NCBI GenBank assembly: GCA_035308525.1
Contig: DATGGM010000022.1
Span: forward strand, 1 to 64,000
Direction of reading: 5' to 3'
Origin: Bog-159 sp035308525
GTDB taxonomy: Bacteria > Acidobacteriota > Terriglobia > Bryobacterales > Bryobacteraceae
Length of the DNA stretch: 64,000 bases
Shown piece after piece: positions 8,459-16,915 of this stretch. Position numbers and translations under genes: made by a program. The number at the start of each line of letters is the position of its first letter. Position 1 is the stretch's first letter. The notes beneath the pieces were generated by a model. That model had not been told where the DNA came from. It did no database searches and saw nothing but the letters and a program-made list of their open reading frames with translations.

Positions 8459-10183
8459 TCAGAACAGGAAATAGCGCTGCGCCATGGGCAGGACCTCCGC
8501 CGGCTCGCAGGCCAATAGCTCACCGTCCGCGCGCACTTCGTAGGTCTCGGGGTCCACCTCCAGACGCGGCATGCCCGAATTATGCACCATGTCGGCCTTG
8601 CCGATGTTGCGGCAGCGCTCCACCGCCACCAGGCGCTTCGACAAACGCAGGCGATCCAGGTTGCCGGAATCGAGAGCGGCGCGCGACGTGAAAGTCAGGC
8701 TGGTGGAACCCAGCGCTCCACCGAAGGAGCCGAACATCGGCCGGTAAATGACAGGCTGCGGAGTTGGAATGGAAGCATTGGCGTCGCCCATCAGGCTCCA
8801 GGCGATGAAGCCGCCCTTGATGATCATCTCGGGCTTCACCCCGAAGAACGCCGGCCGCCAGAGCACCAGATCAGCCAGTTTGCCGGGCTCGATGGAACCA
8901 ATGTGCGCAGCAACTCCGTGGGTGATGGCGGGGTTAATGGTGTACTTGGCGACATAGCGTTTCACGCGCTTGTTGTCGTTGCGCGCCGAGTCGCCCGCCA
9001 GCGGCCCGCGCTGCACTTTCATCTTGTGGGCGGTCTGCCAGGAGCGCGTGACCACTTCGCCGATGCGCCCCATGGCTTGCGAGTCGCTCGAGATCATGCT
9101 GAAGACGCCGAGATCGTGCAGGATATCCTCGGCCGCGATGGTCTCCGGCCGGATACGGCTCTCGGCGAAAGCCACATCTTCGGGAACCTGCGGGTTCAGA
9201 TGATGGCAGACCATTAGCATGTCCAGATGCTCGGCGATAGTGTTCACCGTGAAAGGGCGCGTCGGATTGGTGGAGGACGGCAATACGTTGGGCAGCCCGG
9301 CAATGCGAATGATATCCGGCGCGTGACCTCCGCCCGCGCCTTCCGTGTGATAGGTGTGGATCGCCCGCCCGCCAATAGCCGCGATGGTGTCCTCCACGTA
9401 GCCGGCTTCGTTGATGGTATCCGTATGAATGGCTACCTGCACATCGTAACGGTCGGCGACCTCCAGGCAGGTGTCGATGGCTGCCGGTGTAGTGCCCCAA
9501 TCCTCGTGCAGTTTCAATCCGCAAGCGCCTGCCTCGATCTGTTCCGCCAAGGGGTCGGGGAGGGATGCGTTGCCCTTGCCGAGAAAACCGAAATTCATGG
9601 GCCACGCTTCGGCGGCCTCGAGCATGCGCGCCAGGTTCCATTTGCCGGGCGTGCAGGTGGTGGCGTCCGTGCCGGTGGCCGGGCCGGTGCCGCCCCCGAT
9701 CATGGTGGTGATACCGCCCGAAAGGGCCTCGTAGATCTGTTGCGGTGAAATGAAGTGAATGTGGCTGTCGATGGCGCCGGCCGTGACGATCATGTTTTCG
9801 CCGGCGATGACTTCGGTGGCGGCGCCAACGACCAACTCGGGGTCGACGCCGGCCATGGTATCGGGATTGCCGGCCTTGCCCACCTTTACGATTCGTCCAT
9901 CGCGTACGCCGATGTCACCCTTGACGATGCCCCAATGCTCGATGACGATGGCGTTGGTGATGACCAGGTCCAGGGCGCCGGGCGCCGCCTCGCGGGTAAC
10001 CCCGGAGCTTTGACCCATGCCATCGCGGATGACCTTACCGCCGCCGAAGGTGATTTCATCGCCGTAGGTCGTGTAGTCCCGCTCGATCTCGACAATCAGC
10101 TCGCTGTCGGCAAGGCGGACTCGATCGCCGGTGGTGGGGCCGTAGAGGTCGGCGTATGTGCGGCGCGGTATGGCGGAGCTCAC
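8459..10183 (-). CDS. ureC: urease alpha subunit UreC
   Basis: The catalytic urease subunit hydrolyses urea to ammonia and carbamate. At 574 residues it has the usual length. All nickel ligands are present: H141 and H143 (SHIHF), the carbamylated K224 (GLKLHED), H253 (AIHTD), H279 (HTYHTEG) and D367 (SSDSQ). The mobile-flap C326-H327 pair (MVCHHLNP) is also intact. The start ATG overlaps the ureB stop by 4 nt. Every residue needed for activity is present, so the enzyme should be active once nickel is inserted by UreD, UreF and UreG. Confidence 0.98.
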   Translation of the reverse strand: MSSAIPRRTYADLYGPTTGDRVRLADSELIVEIERDYTTYGDEITFGGGKVIRDGMGQSSGVTREAAPGALDLVITNAIVIEHWGIVKGDIGVRDGRIVKVGKAGNPDTMAGVDPELVVGAATEVIAGENMIVTAGAIDSHIHFISPQQIYEALSGGITTMIGGGTGPATGTDATTCTPGKWNLARMLEAAEAWPMNFGFLGKGNASLPDPLAEQIEAGACGLKLHEDWGTTPAAIDTCLEVADRYDVQVAIHTDTINEAGYVEDTIAAIGGRAIHTYHTEGAGGGHAPDIIRIAGLPNVLPSSTNPTRPFTVNTIAEHLDMLMVCHHLNPQVPEDVAFAESRIRPETIAAEDILHDLGVFSMISSDSQAMGRIGEVVTRSWQTAHKMKVQRGPLAGDSARNDNKRVKRYVAKYTINPAITHGVAAHIGSIEPGKLADLVLWRPAFFGVKPEMIIKGGFIAWSLMGDANASIPTPQPVIYRPMFGSFGGALGSTSLTFTSRAALDSGNLDRLRLSKRLVAVERCRNIGKADMVHNSGMPRLEVDPETYEVRADGELLACEPAEVLPMAQRYFLF

Positions 10184-10497
10184 GGCTTCTCCTTCAGCGG
10201 CCCATTGACCATGCCCCGGTGGCCGAAGACCGCGCGCGCGCCGGCAAACTCCACCAGTGTGACTTCCTTGGTTTCGCCCGGCTCGAAGCGCACGGACGTG
10301 CCGGCGGGGATCGCGAGGCGCATTCCATAGGCCGCGTCGCGGTCGAATGCCAGGGCGCGATTTACCTCGTAGAAGTGAAAATGGCTGCCGGCCTGAATGG
10401 GCCGGTCGCCGGTATTCGCAACTGTCACGCGCGCGGTGCGGCGGCCGGTGTTAATGGCAATGTCGCCTGGTTCGAGGAAATATTCGCCCGGAATCAT
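10180..10497 (-). CDS. ureB: urease beta subunit UreB
   Basis: This 105-residue structural subunit opens with MIPGEYFLEPGDIAIN, the family's typical start, and contains TGDRPIQAGSHFHFYEVNRAL, the conserved core. It is separated from ureA by 6 nt and overlaps ureC by 4 nt, so the three structural subunits are encoded as separate A, B and C chains as in most soil bacteria. Confidence 0.97.
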   Translation of the reverse strand: MIPGEYFLEPGDIAINTGRRTARVTVANTGDRPIQAGSHFHFYEVNRALAFDRDAAYGMRLAIPAGTSVRFEPGETKEVTLVEFAGARAVFGHRGMVNGPLKEKP

Positions 10498-10503
10498 ATC
10501 GGC

Positions 10504-10806
10504 TTATTGGATGGGATCGTGCACCGTGACCAGCTTGGTGCCGTCCGGAAAGGTGGCCTCCACCTGCACCTCGTGGATCATTTCGGGTACGCCAGGCATG
10601 ACGTCGCTGCGCTTCAGAATTTGGGCGCCGGACACCATAATTTCGGCGACCGATTTGCCGTCCCGGGCGGCCTCCAGGATCTCAGCCGAGAGGATCGCGA
10701 CCGCTTCCGGGTAATTCAATTTCAACCCGCGCGCCTGGCGTTTGCGGGCCACTTCGGAAGCAGTGTAGATCATGAGCTTGTCGATCTCCCGGGGCGTGAG
10801 CTGCAT
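10504..10806 (-). CDS. ureA: urease gamma subunit UreA
   Basis: A 100-residue urease gamma subunit. Its start MQLTPREIDKLMIYTASEVA and end HEVQVEATFPDGTKLVTVHDPI are typical of the family. A purine-rich GGAGAGG-like stretch lies just ahead of the ATG on the minus strand. It follows ureD by 18 nt. Confidence 0.97.
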   Translation of the reverse strand: MQLTPREIDKLMIYTASEVARKRQARGLKLNYPEAVAILSAEILEAARDGKSVAEIMVSGAQILKRSDVMPGVPEMIHEVQVEATFPDGTKLVTVHDPIQ

Positions 10807-10824
10807 TCCTCTCCTCTTGGAAAT

Positions 10825-11670
10825 TCAATAGATCTTGCGGGGCAGCGAGGCCGATTCTCCGGTAAGCAGCAGCCTGGCTGCCTGCCAGAATTGACGCAGA
10901 CCGCCAACCAGCGCGGGGCCGGCGGGAGCCATGCCGCGGACTACGACGCCATCGCGGATCAGCGGACTGACTCCCCATCTTACTCCATCCTGGGCTTCCA
11001 TGAGGCCCGCGGCGATGGAGTTGAGTTGCGCTTCGAGACGGCTCCAGGTGGCCGGTGGTTCGCCGGCGCGGCAGACGTATAAAGTGGCCAGATGGCGGCA
11101 CTCGCCCAGGCGCGCCACAGACTCCAGCGGACGCAGGCGCGGATTGAGGAAAGCGCGTTCAATGGCGATCGGCGCCCCGCCGGCGCGAATCTCGGTCTCC
11201 ATGCGCAATTGATCGTAACGGAAAACTTCGCCGGACGCTTCGCGGCCGGGGGTCAGGTATTCCCACCAGAAGAGCGCCGCGCCGGCAGCCAGGTTCACGG
11301 TGTTTGTTTGCGCAAAGGCGCTGCCCGCATACGGGATCATGGCATCGGGCAGCAATTCGAGCAGGCTGTTCTCCGCGAGCTCGAAATGCGCCGTGCTGTG
11401 CGCCTCGCGAGCGCCGGCGGCTTGCCGGTAGATGCGCGTGGCTCCGGTGGTGGTGATCTGAGCGCGGGATCCCGCCGACAACGTCACGCGCAATTCGAGC
11501 TGATCGCCCGACAATACGCCGCCTGAGACGTTGTTGAGATGTACCAACGCCTCGCCGGATGGCCCTGCGAAGGCGCGGATCACCCGCCAGGGTGGCTCCT
11601 GCCGCCGCAGGTGCAATACTGTAGCGCCCGTATCCGCCTTTTCGAACGCCAGATGAAGGGTGCCGTTCAT
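10825..11670 (-). CDS. ureD: urease accessory protein UreD
   Basis: A 281-residue UreD (UreH), the scaffold that docks UreF and UreG on apo-urease and is thought to form a nickel channel. Recognisable blocks are VHLNNVSGGVLSGDQLELRV, ITTTGATRIYR, LLPDAMIPYAGSAFAQTN and ALFWWEYLTPGREASGE. It overlaps ureF by 4 nt. Having ureD after ureF and before ureA is a less common gene order. Confidence 0.95.
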   Translation of the reverse strand: MNGTLHLAFEKADTGATVLHLRRQEPPWRVIRAFAGPSGEALVHLNNVSGGVLSGDQLELRVTLSAGSRAQITTTGATRIYRQAAGAREAHSTAHFELAENSLLELLPDAMIPYAGSAFAQTNTVNLAAGAALFWWEYLTPGREASGEVFRYDQLRMETEIRAGGAPIAIERAFLNPRLRPLESVARLGECRHLATLYVCRAGEPPATWSRLEAQLNSIAAGLMEAQDGVRWGVSPLIRDGVVVRGMAPAGPALVGGLRQFWQAARLLLTGESASLPRKIY

Positions 11671-12320
11671 GAGACGAACAGGCGCGTCGGCAGGCCGGGG
11701 TGCCGCATCGAACCGATCTCCAGCGCGGGAAGAAAGCAGTACGCGAGCGGACCTTCCACAGCGGAAAGGATGGCCGGCTTGAGGTTCCAGAGCAGCGCGC
11801 TGGCCTGCCGCTGGCCTAACGGCAGCAATCTCTGGCAGGCCGAGATCAGCCCGGCGAGAGACTGGTGCAGATAGGCGGCCGCGGCAGTCCTGGCGCTGAC
11901 CTGAAGCGCTCGGCCTGCGCGGCCAAACGCTGCCGCCAGATGCACCTCACAAGGCGCGGCGGCCATTCGGAAGAGATCCGGATCTTCGGTGAGCGCGCAA
12001 GCCAGGTCAAGAAAACGCCGGCCGAGGACGGCGCTGGCGTCCCGGCTCTCGCGGGCCGGCTTTGTCGCACCGATGGCTTTGTTCAGTTGAATCCATTGGG
12101 CGGCGCCTTCGATTTCAGCGGCCCGCAGGCACCAGGAGGCTTCCAGCGCGCCGGCCTCCTCCAGCCATGCCCGGAAAAACTCTTCCAGGCGGGCGACAGT
12201 CAACTCGCCGCCGGCTGTCAGCGTCTCCAGACCGAAGGAGTGCGCGGAAGCCCCGATCGGCAGGGCGCTGTCTGCCAGTTGCAGCAGCGCGAGATATCCG
12301 CTACCACTGCCCGGCGTCAA
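11667..12320 (-). CDS. ureF: urease accessory protein UreF
   Basis: A 217-residue UreF, which gates GTP hydrolysis by UreG during nickel delivery. The hallmark LALLQLADSALPIGASAHSFG is near the N terminus, followed by ETLTAGGELT. The start chosen is a TTG at 12320; no clear ribosome site precedes it, and the true start could be a few codons later. It is the first recognisable gene of the 12-gene operon. The 185 nt upstream hold a gene fragment rather than a clear promoter, so the operon start is not certain. Confidence 0.92.
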   Translation of the reverse strand: MTPGSGSGYLALLQLADSALPIGASAHSFGLETLTAGGELTVARLEEFFRAWLEEAGALEASWCLRAAEIEGAAQWIQLNKAIGATKPARESRDASAVLGRRFLDLACALTEDPDLFRMAAAPCEVHLAAAFGRAGRALQVSARTAAAAYLHQSLAGLISACQRLLPLGQRQASALLWNLKPAILSAVEGPLAYCFLPALEIGSMRHPGLPTRLFVS

Positions 12321-12423
12321 TGTGCATCACCTTCTGCCCTTTCAGATCTGTGAACCAGACGGATCCCAGGCCCGCGCGGGCTTCCACTGCCGGCGCCTCT
12401 TTCGGCCACAGCGCGCCGATCTC
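12301..12423 (-). pseudogene. orphan C-terminal-like coding fragment upstream of ureF
   Basis: A 40-codon open stretch (12423-12304, stop 12303-12301) between two in-frame stops. It has no start codon and reads like protein: EIGALWPKEAPAVEARAGL, then VWFTDLKGQKVMHIDAGQW. It overlaps the first codons of ureF. It looks like the tail of a gene whose front has been lost. I do not recognise the family. Just before it, a 22-codon frame starts in an ATGA overlap with the TonB receptor stop (12506-12438). Confidence 0.35.
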
Positions 12424-12505
12424 CTAGGCGCGCAGATTCAGGCGGCGCCTCCGAAGCGCCTTGGTACGCCCACGGATTTCATAATCGGCATGGTAGACAG
12501 CTTCA

Positions 12506-15500
12506 TCAGAATTCGTATCGCAACGCAAACTGCATCGAGCGCGGCGCCATGGTTCCCTGAAACTCGCCAAAGGTCAGCGGCGATTGCAGGCTCAGGCTCG
12601 GATTCGTAAAGTTCGGGTGATTCAAAGCATTGAATGCTTCTGCCCGGAACTGGACAATCTGGCCTTCCCAGGGCAGATGGAATACCTTGGTGACGGCCAT
12701 ATCGACGTTAAAGATCGGCGCCAGCCGTAGAGCCGCGCGAGTACCGGCCGTTTCTGGTGGCTCGTTCTCAAAGTTGTTGGATGCATTCAGAGTGTTGGCG
12801 AAAAGACTCGGAATGCCATTCTGGTCGATGTGCACGCCGCCGGATGCCGTGGGCATGTTCATCACGGCCAGGGAACTCAACCAGTAATTTGTGTTGTACG
12901 CCAGGGCCCCGGCCACAGCGGTGGGCAACGGCGTACTGTAGCGCCAGATGTTGGATACCTGCCAATCGCCGATCATATGGTTGAGCCAGCCGGGCACGTT
13001 GTTCAGGAACGGCTTGCCTTTTCCGACCGGCAAAGCATACATGAAATTAGCGTTGAAATTGTGGCGGATGTCGAAATCGGATGAACCGCGGAACTGGCCC
13101 AGGTTAAAGATGTTCTGGATGGCCGCACCCTGCTCGCCGGCGCCCGATTCGGCCGCGGAGCCGTTGTCGATGGAGTGCGACCAGGTATAGTTGAAATCGA
13201 ACTGCAGGCCGCCCGAAAAGCGCTTGCGCAGGGCAAATGTAAGGGCGTGAAAATCCGCTTCCCCTCCGTTCATCCACATCGGCATCGAGCTACCCTGCTG
13301 TGCAAAGAAAGTGTAGCATCCCGTGATGCTCAAGCACTTGCCGGGTATATAGTTACCAACGTAACGGTCGGCCGCGTGGAGACTATCGAGGAAGCTGCCG
13401 CCGAAGACTCCGAACACGCTGTAGAAGTAGTTGGCCGAGGCGCTGCCGGGAAAATAGGCATTCTGATATCCCGGCCAGATGTCGTTGACAAACGGCAGAT
13501 TGGGAACCAGGCTGGGATTGGCCGCCACCTCGCTGGCCACCAGGCTGGTGGCCGCGTTGGCAGGCACTCCGGCGGCATTTGCCAGGTTGTTGAACAAATT
13601 GTAGACCTGCATGGCATTCTGCTGCCAGGTAATGCCCGACTTCGGATCCTTATAGTTTTCAAGAGGAGTATAGACATCGCCCTCCATAAGGAGCCTGCGG
13701 GACAGACGGCCCATGTACCCGAGTTCCATGGTCACCTGGCCGGGCAATTGGCGCGAAAAACTGGCGTTCAGGACCATCGAATAAGGCGTCTTGAGATCCG
13801 ACGAGATTCCCAGAAAATTGCCGGTAATGGCGGCGATAGAAGGCGGCGTGAAGGGGAAACCACCTGCCGGTGCGGCCGGAAGCGCCGGGTACGATCCGTT
13901 GAAGCGGGGCGAGGTGGTGAAGCTGTACGAATCCGGGAAGTTGGTAGGCTCGGAAAGTCCCAGCGAGCCGATCTGGTCGTAGTTCACGATCATGTCTTCG
14001 CCGAACTGGTCATAGGCGATGGCTCCGCCAAACCGCAGCGCCCCGCCTTTTCCGAATATCTTGCCCAGCAGCCCGCCATGGTCCGCCGGCGCATACGCCA
14101 GCGCCACACGCGGGCCGAAATTGGCGTTGTCGGGACTCCACCAGCTCGGCTTGCCGTTCACCGGTCCGTTGAGCGCGTAGCTCTGGGTGAAGTCCGACAT
14201 CTGATTGGCTGGGACGCCCTGGTACTGCAGCCCGTTGCGCTGTGCGAAGAACTGCTCCAGCGGCACCGTGGGAGCCACTTGCAAACCGTGCGCTTCATAC
14301 GGCGGGCGCACGTTCTCATAGCGAAGGCCCAGCGTAAGCGTCAGCTCGCGGTTGATGCGGAAGGCATCCCCCACGTAGCCCGCGTAAGCGTGTTCGATGA
14401 ACGAGCGCTGGTCCGGCGTGCCCTGCGGCAACACCTGGCCGTTCTTACCGTATTGATAGGTCACGAACACGTCGTTCAGGATCCCCAAAAGCATGGCCGA
14501 GGCGTTCGTCACGGCGGTGGCATCCGCCAGTTGGGCGCCGGGCCCGACCTTCTGCTGGAGAAAACTTGTGACCGAATTGTTGATGTCCTCGCCCAACCCG
14601 ATCAATTCCGTGGCGCCGTAGGCATACAGCGGATAGGAGTTGGTGTATGCGGAGATGTTGTTGGTGCTGAAGCGGAAGTTGAGCCCCGCCGTGACTGTGT
14701 GCCGGCCCTTGGTCCAGGTGACATCGTCCAGGATATTTTGCAGCGGATTGGTGCGGCCCTTGGCGCGCGCCGACCAGTTCTGTAAGGGCGAAAGCGCCGT
14801 GGGTTCGAATTGAAACCCGGTACCTGAGACGCCCGACAACTCCTGGCCGAAGCGGGTCAGCCCGTACGTGAAGGAATTGATCAGGGTCGGTGAGACGATG
14901 GCCGTGTAGTGCGCGGAAAGGCCCTTGTGGTTGTCGCGCTCGATGGACGCCGGCGATTGTCCGGGGAATTGCGCAAGGATCTGATCCTGGGTGTTGTCGG
15001 CCAGCGTGCCGCGCAGGCTCAGCGAGTGCCTGCCGGCCGGGTCCAATTTGAAATCCAGCTTGGCCACCCATGCCATGTTGTTGAGATGATCCGGCGCGTT
15101 GAAGCGGTAGCCGCTGAAATTGAGCCCGCCATCCTGGCCGTAAGCCGGATCGTTGCCCACCGGATACTGATTCAGGATCTTCTGATATCCGGCGTTCACG
15201 CCGATTCCCAGCGGATCGACCACGGCCATATCGCTGGGGCTCAAGGTCTGCACGCTGCCGTCCGTCAACTGCACTTTCAAATAGCCTTGTTTCAGCGTTT
15301 CCGAGGGTACCGCCTGTACCTGCGCGACGCTGGAGGCGTCGATACGCTGCTCCCAATTGACGAAGTAGAAGGCCCGGTCGCGCTTGATGGGTCCGCCGAC
15401 GGAGGCGCCGAACTGGTTGCGCACCAACTGCTGCACAGGCACGCCGGATTCGTTGTTGAACCAGGTATTGGCGGAGGTCGCGGTGTTGCGGTTGAATTCG

Positions 15501-16312
15501 TAAGCCGAGCCGTGAATTTGATTAGTGCCGCTCTTGGTGACGAGCACCACCTGGCCGCCTGAGGAACGGCCCTCGTTGGCGCCTTCACCGCCGACGGTCA
15601 CGCGAAACTCCTGGACCGAATCGAGCGGAATGGGCAGCACCGAGTTGAAGCCCGAATTAACGTTTGTGCCGTTGCCGTTCACGCCCTGATAGGTGTTGCC
15701 GGTGGTAGAGTTCTGCGTCACCAGGCCGGCATTCTGGTTGTCGTTTACGTCGACGCCGTCCAGCGTGATGTTGTTCTGATCGCGCCGCGCACCGAGCACT
15801 TCACCGTTAGTGGTAACGCCCGGCTGCAGGCTGAGCAATTCGACCACATTGCGCGTCTGCAGCGGTAGCTGGCGAACCTGCCGCTCCGAAAACGCGTTGC
15901 CGACCGAGGCGTCCTCCGTGTTGATGGGCGGCAGCTCCGACATCACGCTGATGACTTCCTCGCTCTTGCCGACCTCCAACTTCAAATCAAACGTGGCCGG
16001 CGTATTGACGCGCAGCGTGACGCCGGTCTTGGTGACGGTGGAGAAGCCGGGCTTTTCCACACGCACCTGGTAGGTTCCCGGCTCCAACTGGGGAAAGTTG
16101 TATTCGCCGGTGCCGTTGGTGACCGTCTGGCGCGTGGCGCCATTATCCAGGTTTTGCAGGGATACCACGGCTTCCGGAATGACCGCTCCTTGCGGGTCCG
16201 ACACGGTGCCGCGGAGGGAGGTGCTGGCCTGCGGCCAGGCATTGAGGGCGAGGAAAGCAATTGCGAGTGTGGATACACCAATCCGGTGCCACCCATGTGT
16301 GGGTTGAGACAA
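12506..16312 (-). CDS. Oar-like TonB-dependent outer-membrane receptor with carboxypeptidase-regulatory domain
   Basis: A 1268-residue outer-membrane protein. The TTG start at 16312 is supported by AAAGGAG 6-7 nt upstream. Next come a signal peptide (residues 1-30), a carboxypeptidase-regulatory-like beta-sandwich (~33-115, with GTVSDPQGAVIPEAVVSL and FPQLEPGTYQV), a plug region (~120-260, VTVGGEGANEGRSSGGQVVLVTKSG) and a long beta-barrel ending in the aromatic FALRYEF. This architecture is greatly expanded in acidobacteria and is thought to take up large organic substrates. The cargo cannot be told. The stop is followed after ~185 nt by ureF on the same strand, so read-through into the urease operon is possible. 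Confidence 0.93.
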   Translation of the reverse strand: MSQPTHGWHRIGVSTLAIAFLALNAWPQASTSLRGTVSDPQGAVIPEAVVSLQNLDNGATRQTVTNGTGEYNFPQLEPGTYQVRVEKPGFSTVTKTGVTLRVNTPATFDLKLEVGKSEEVISVMSELPPINTEDASVGNAFSERQVRQLPLQTRNVVELLSLQPGVTTNGEVLGARRDQNNITLDGVDVNDNQNAGLVTQNSTTGNTYQGVNGNGTNVNSGFNSVLPIPLDSVQEFRVTVGGEGANEGRSSGGQVVLVTKSGTNQIHGSAYEFNRNTATSANTWFNNESGVPVQQLVRNQFGASVGGPIKRDRAFYFVNWEQRIDASSVAQVQAVPSETLKQGYLKVQLTDGSVQTLSPSDMAVVDPLGIGVNAGYQKILNQYPVGNDPAYGQDGGLNFSGYRFNAPDHLNNMAWVAKLDFKLDPAGRHSLSLRGTLADNTQDQILAQFPGQSPASIERDNHKGLSAHYTAIVSPTLINSFTYGLTRFGQELSGVSGTGFQFEPTALSPLQNWSARAKGRTNPLQNILDDVTWTKGRHTVTAGLNFRFSTNNISAYTNSYPLYAYGATELIGLGEDINNSVTSFLQQKVGPGAQLADATAVTNASAMLLGILNDVFVTYQYGKNGQVLPQGTPDQRSFIEHAYAGYVGDAFRINRELTLTLGLRYENVRPPYEAHGLQVAPTVPLEQFFAQRNGLQYQGVPANQMSDFTQSYALNGPVNGKPSWWSPDNANFGPRVALAYAPADHGGLLGKIFGKGGALRFGGAIAYDQFGEDMIVNYDQIGSLGLSEPTNFPDSYSFTTSPRFNGSYPALPAAPAGGFPFTPPSIAAITGNFLGISSDLKTPYSMVLNASFSRQLPGQVTMELGYMGRLSRRLLMEGDVYTPLENYKDPKSGITWQQNAMQVYNLFNNLANAAGVPANAATSLVASEVAANPSLVPNLPFVNDIWPGYQNAYFPGSASANYFYSVFGVFGGSFLDSLHAADRYVGNYIPGKCLSITGCYTFFAQQGSSMPMWMNGGEADFHALTFALRKRFSGGLQFDFNYTWSHSIDNGSAAESGAGEQGAAIQNIFNLGQFRGSSDFDIRHNFNANFMYALPVGKGKPFLNNVPGWLNHMIGDWQVSNIWRYSTPLPTAVAGALAYNTNYWLSSLAVMNMPTASGGVHIDQNGIPSLFANTLNASNNFENEPPETAGTRAALRLAPIFNVDMAVTKVFHLPWEGQIVQFRAEAFNALNHPNFTNPSLSLQSPLTFGEFQGTMAPRSMQFALRYEF

Positions 16313-16694
16313 TTTGTGCTCCTTTTAAGCTGCGGTTAAAGTTGGGGGATGTGAAAACCGACAACGCTGTCAGTGCCGCTGGGCGGTGCGGCCAGACTCG
16401 GCTAGGAGTGAGAACCCCGGTTGTCCCAGGTTGGCCTTCCCCTCACACACGGAGACGTTCCGACTGGAAGGCGAACTGTTTCAGATTTATCACAAGAGTA
16501 TGGACGATCCATCCAGACCGTGTCAAGTCCATGACCGAGGAATGCTGAAAACACTTCTGATCTTGGCTGCTGAATCCACCCCAAGCCACAAATGGGGATC
16601 TCTTCGGGAGAATCACCGAGCGCTTTCCCCCGATAGAAGCACCCGGGCATGCGCGAGTTGTTTGGCGCTTTGGAACTGCTGCAGGTGCAGCAGG

Positions 16695-16864
16695 GATCCC
16701 GTATGCGGCGCCCACACAGCAGTCTTTGCCATTGTGAAGGCCTACTTGCTGCACCCCATGCCGGCCGAGCCGACCGCTTGGCGGCCATTTATTTCACCTC
16801 GCCACACTGGAGCGGCAGCGGCGCGTTCTCCTATCCCGGCGGCCGGCGCTGGAATGTTACTTGA
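16695..16864 (+). pseudogene. relic of an ADOP/MacB-type permease N terminus
   Basis: Two short coding blocks in different frames match the start of an acidobacterial duplicated orphan permease: HTAVFAIVKAYLLHPMPAE (16695 frame) and, after a frameshift, ADRLAAIYFTSPHWSGSGAF followed by SYPGGRRW, ending at a stop near 16864. In ADOP proteins these stand together after the first transmembrane helix. No other part of the permease is found nearby. The rest of the 16313-16878 gap shows no gene. Confidence 0.5.
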
Positions 16865-16878
16865 CTCCTGGGTCAGTT

Positions 16879-16907
16879 TTGCCTAGACTTAGCGGTATTG
16901 TTAATCT
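16879..16907 (+). promoter_or_regulatory. promoter of the membrane winged-helix regulator gene
   Basis: TTGCCT (16879-16884) and TAATCT (16902-16907) are 17 nt apart, a near-ideal sigma70 spacing. The ATG at 16916 is only 8 nt past the -10, so transcription would start at or just before the start codon and the mRNA would be leaderless or nearly so. Confidence 0.5.
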
Positions 16908-16915
16908 CGCGTTAA

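Noticed and set aside
12301..12506. Guanidine-I (ykkC) riboswitch upstream of the guanidine/urease operon
   Set aside because: I read the minus strand of the gap for the conserved GGTCCGAGAG- and CCGGGAG-like cores and found none; the space is taken up by coding debris.
13175..14785. A 536-codon plus-strand open frame inside the first TonB receptor gene
   Set aside because: It is antisense to a gene with clear receptor domains; its product has low-complexity, His/Arg/Gly-rich composition typical of high-GC shadow frames.
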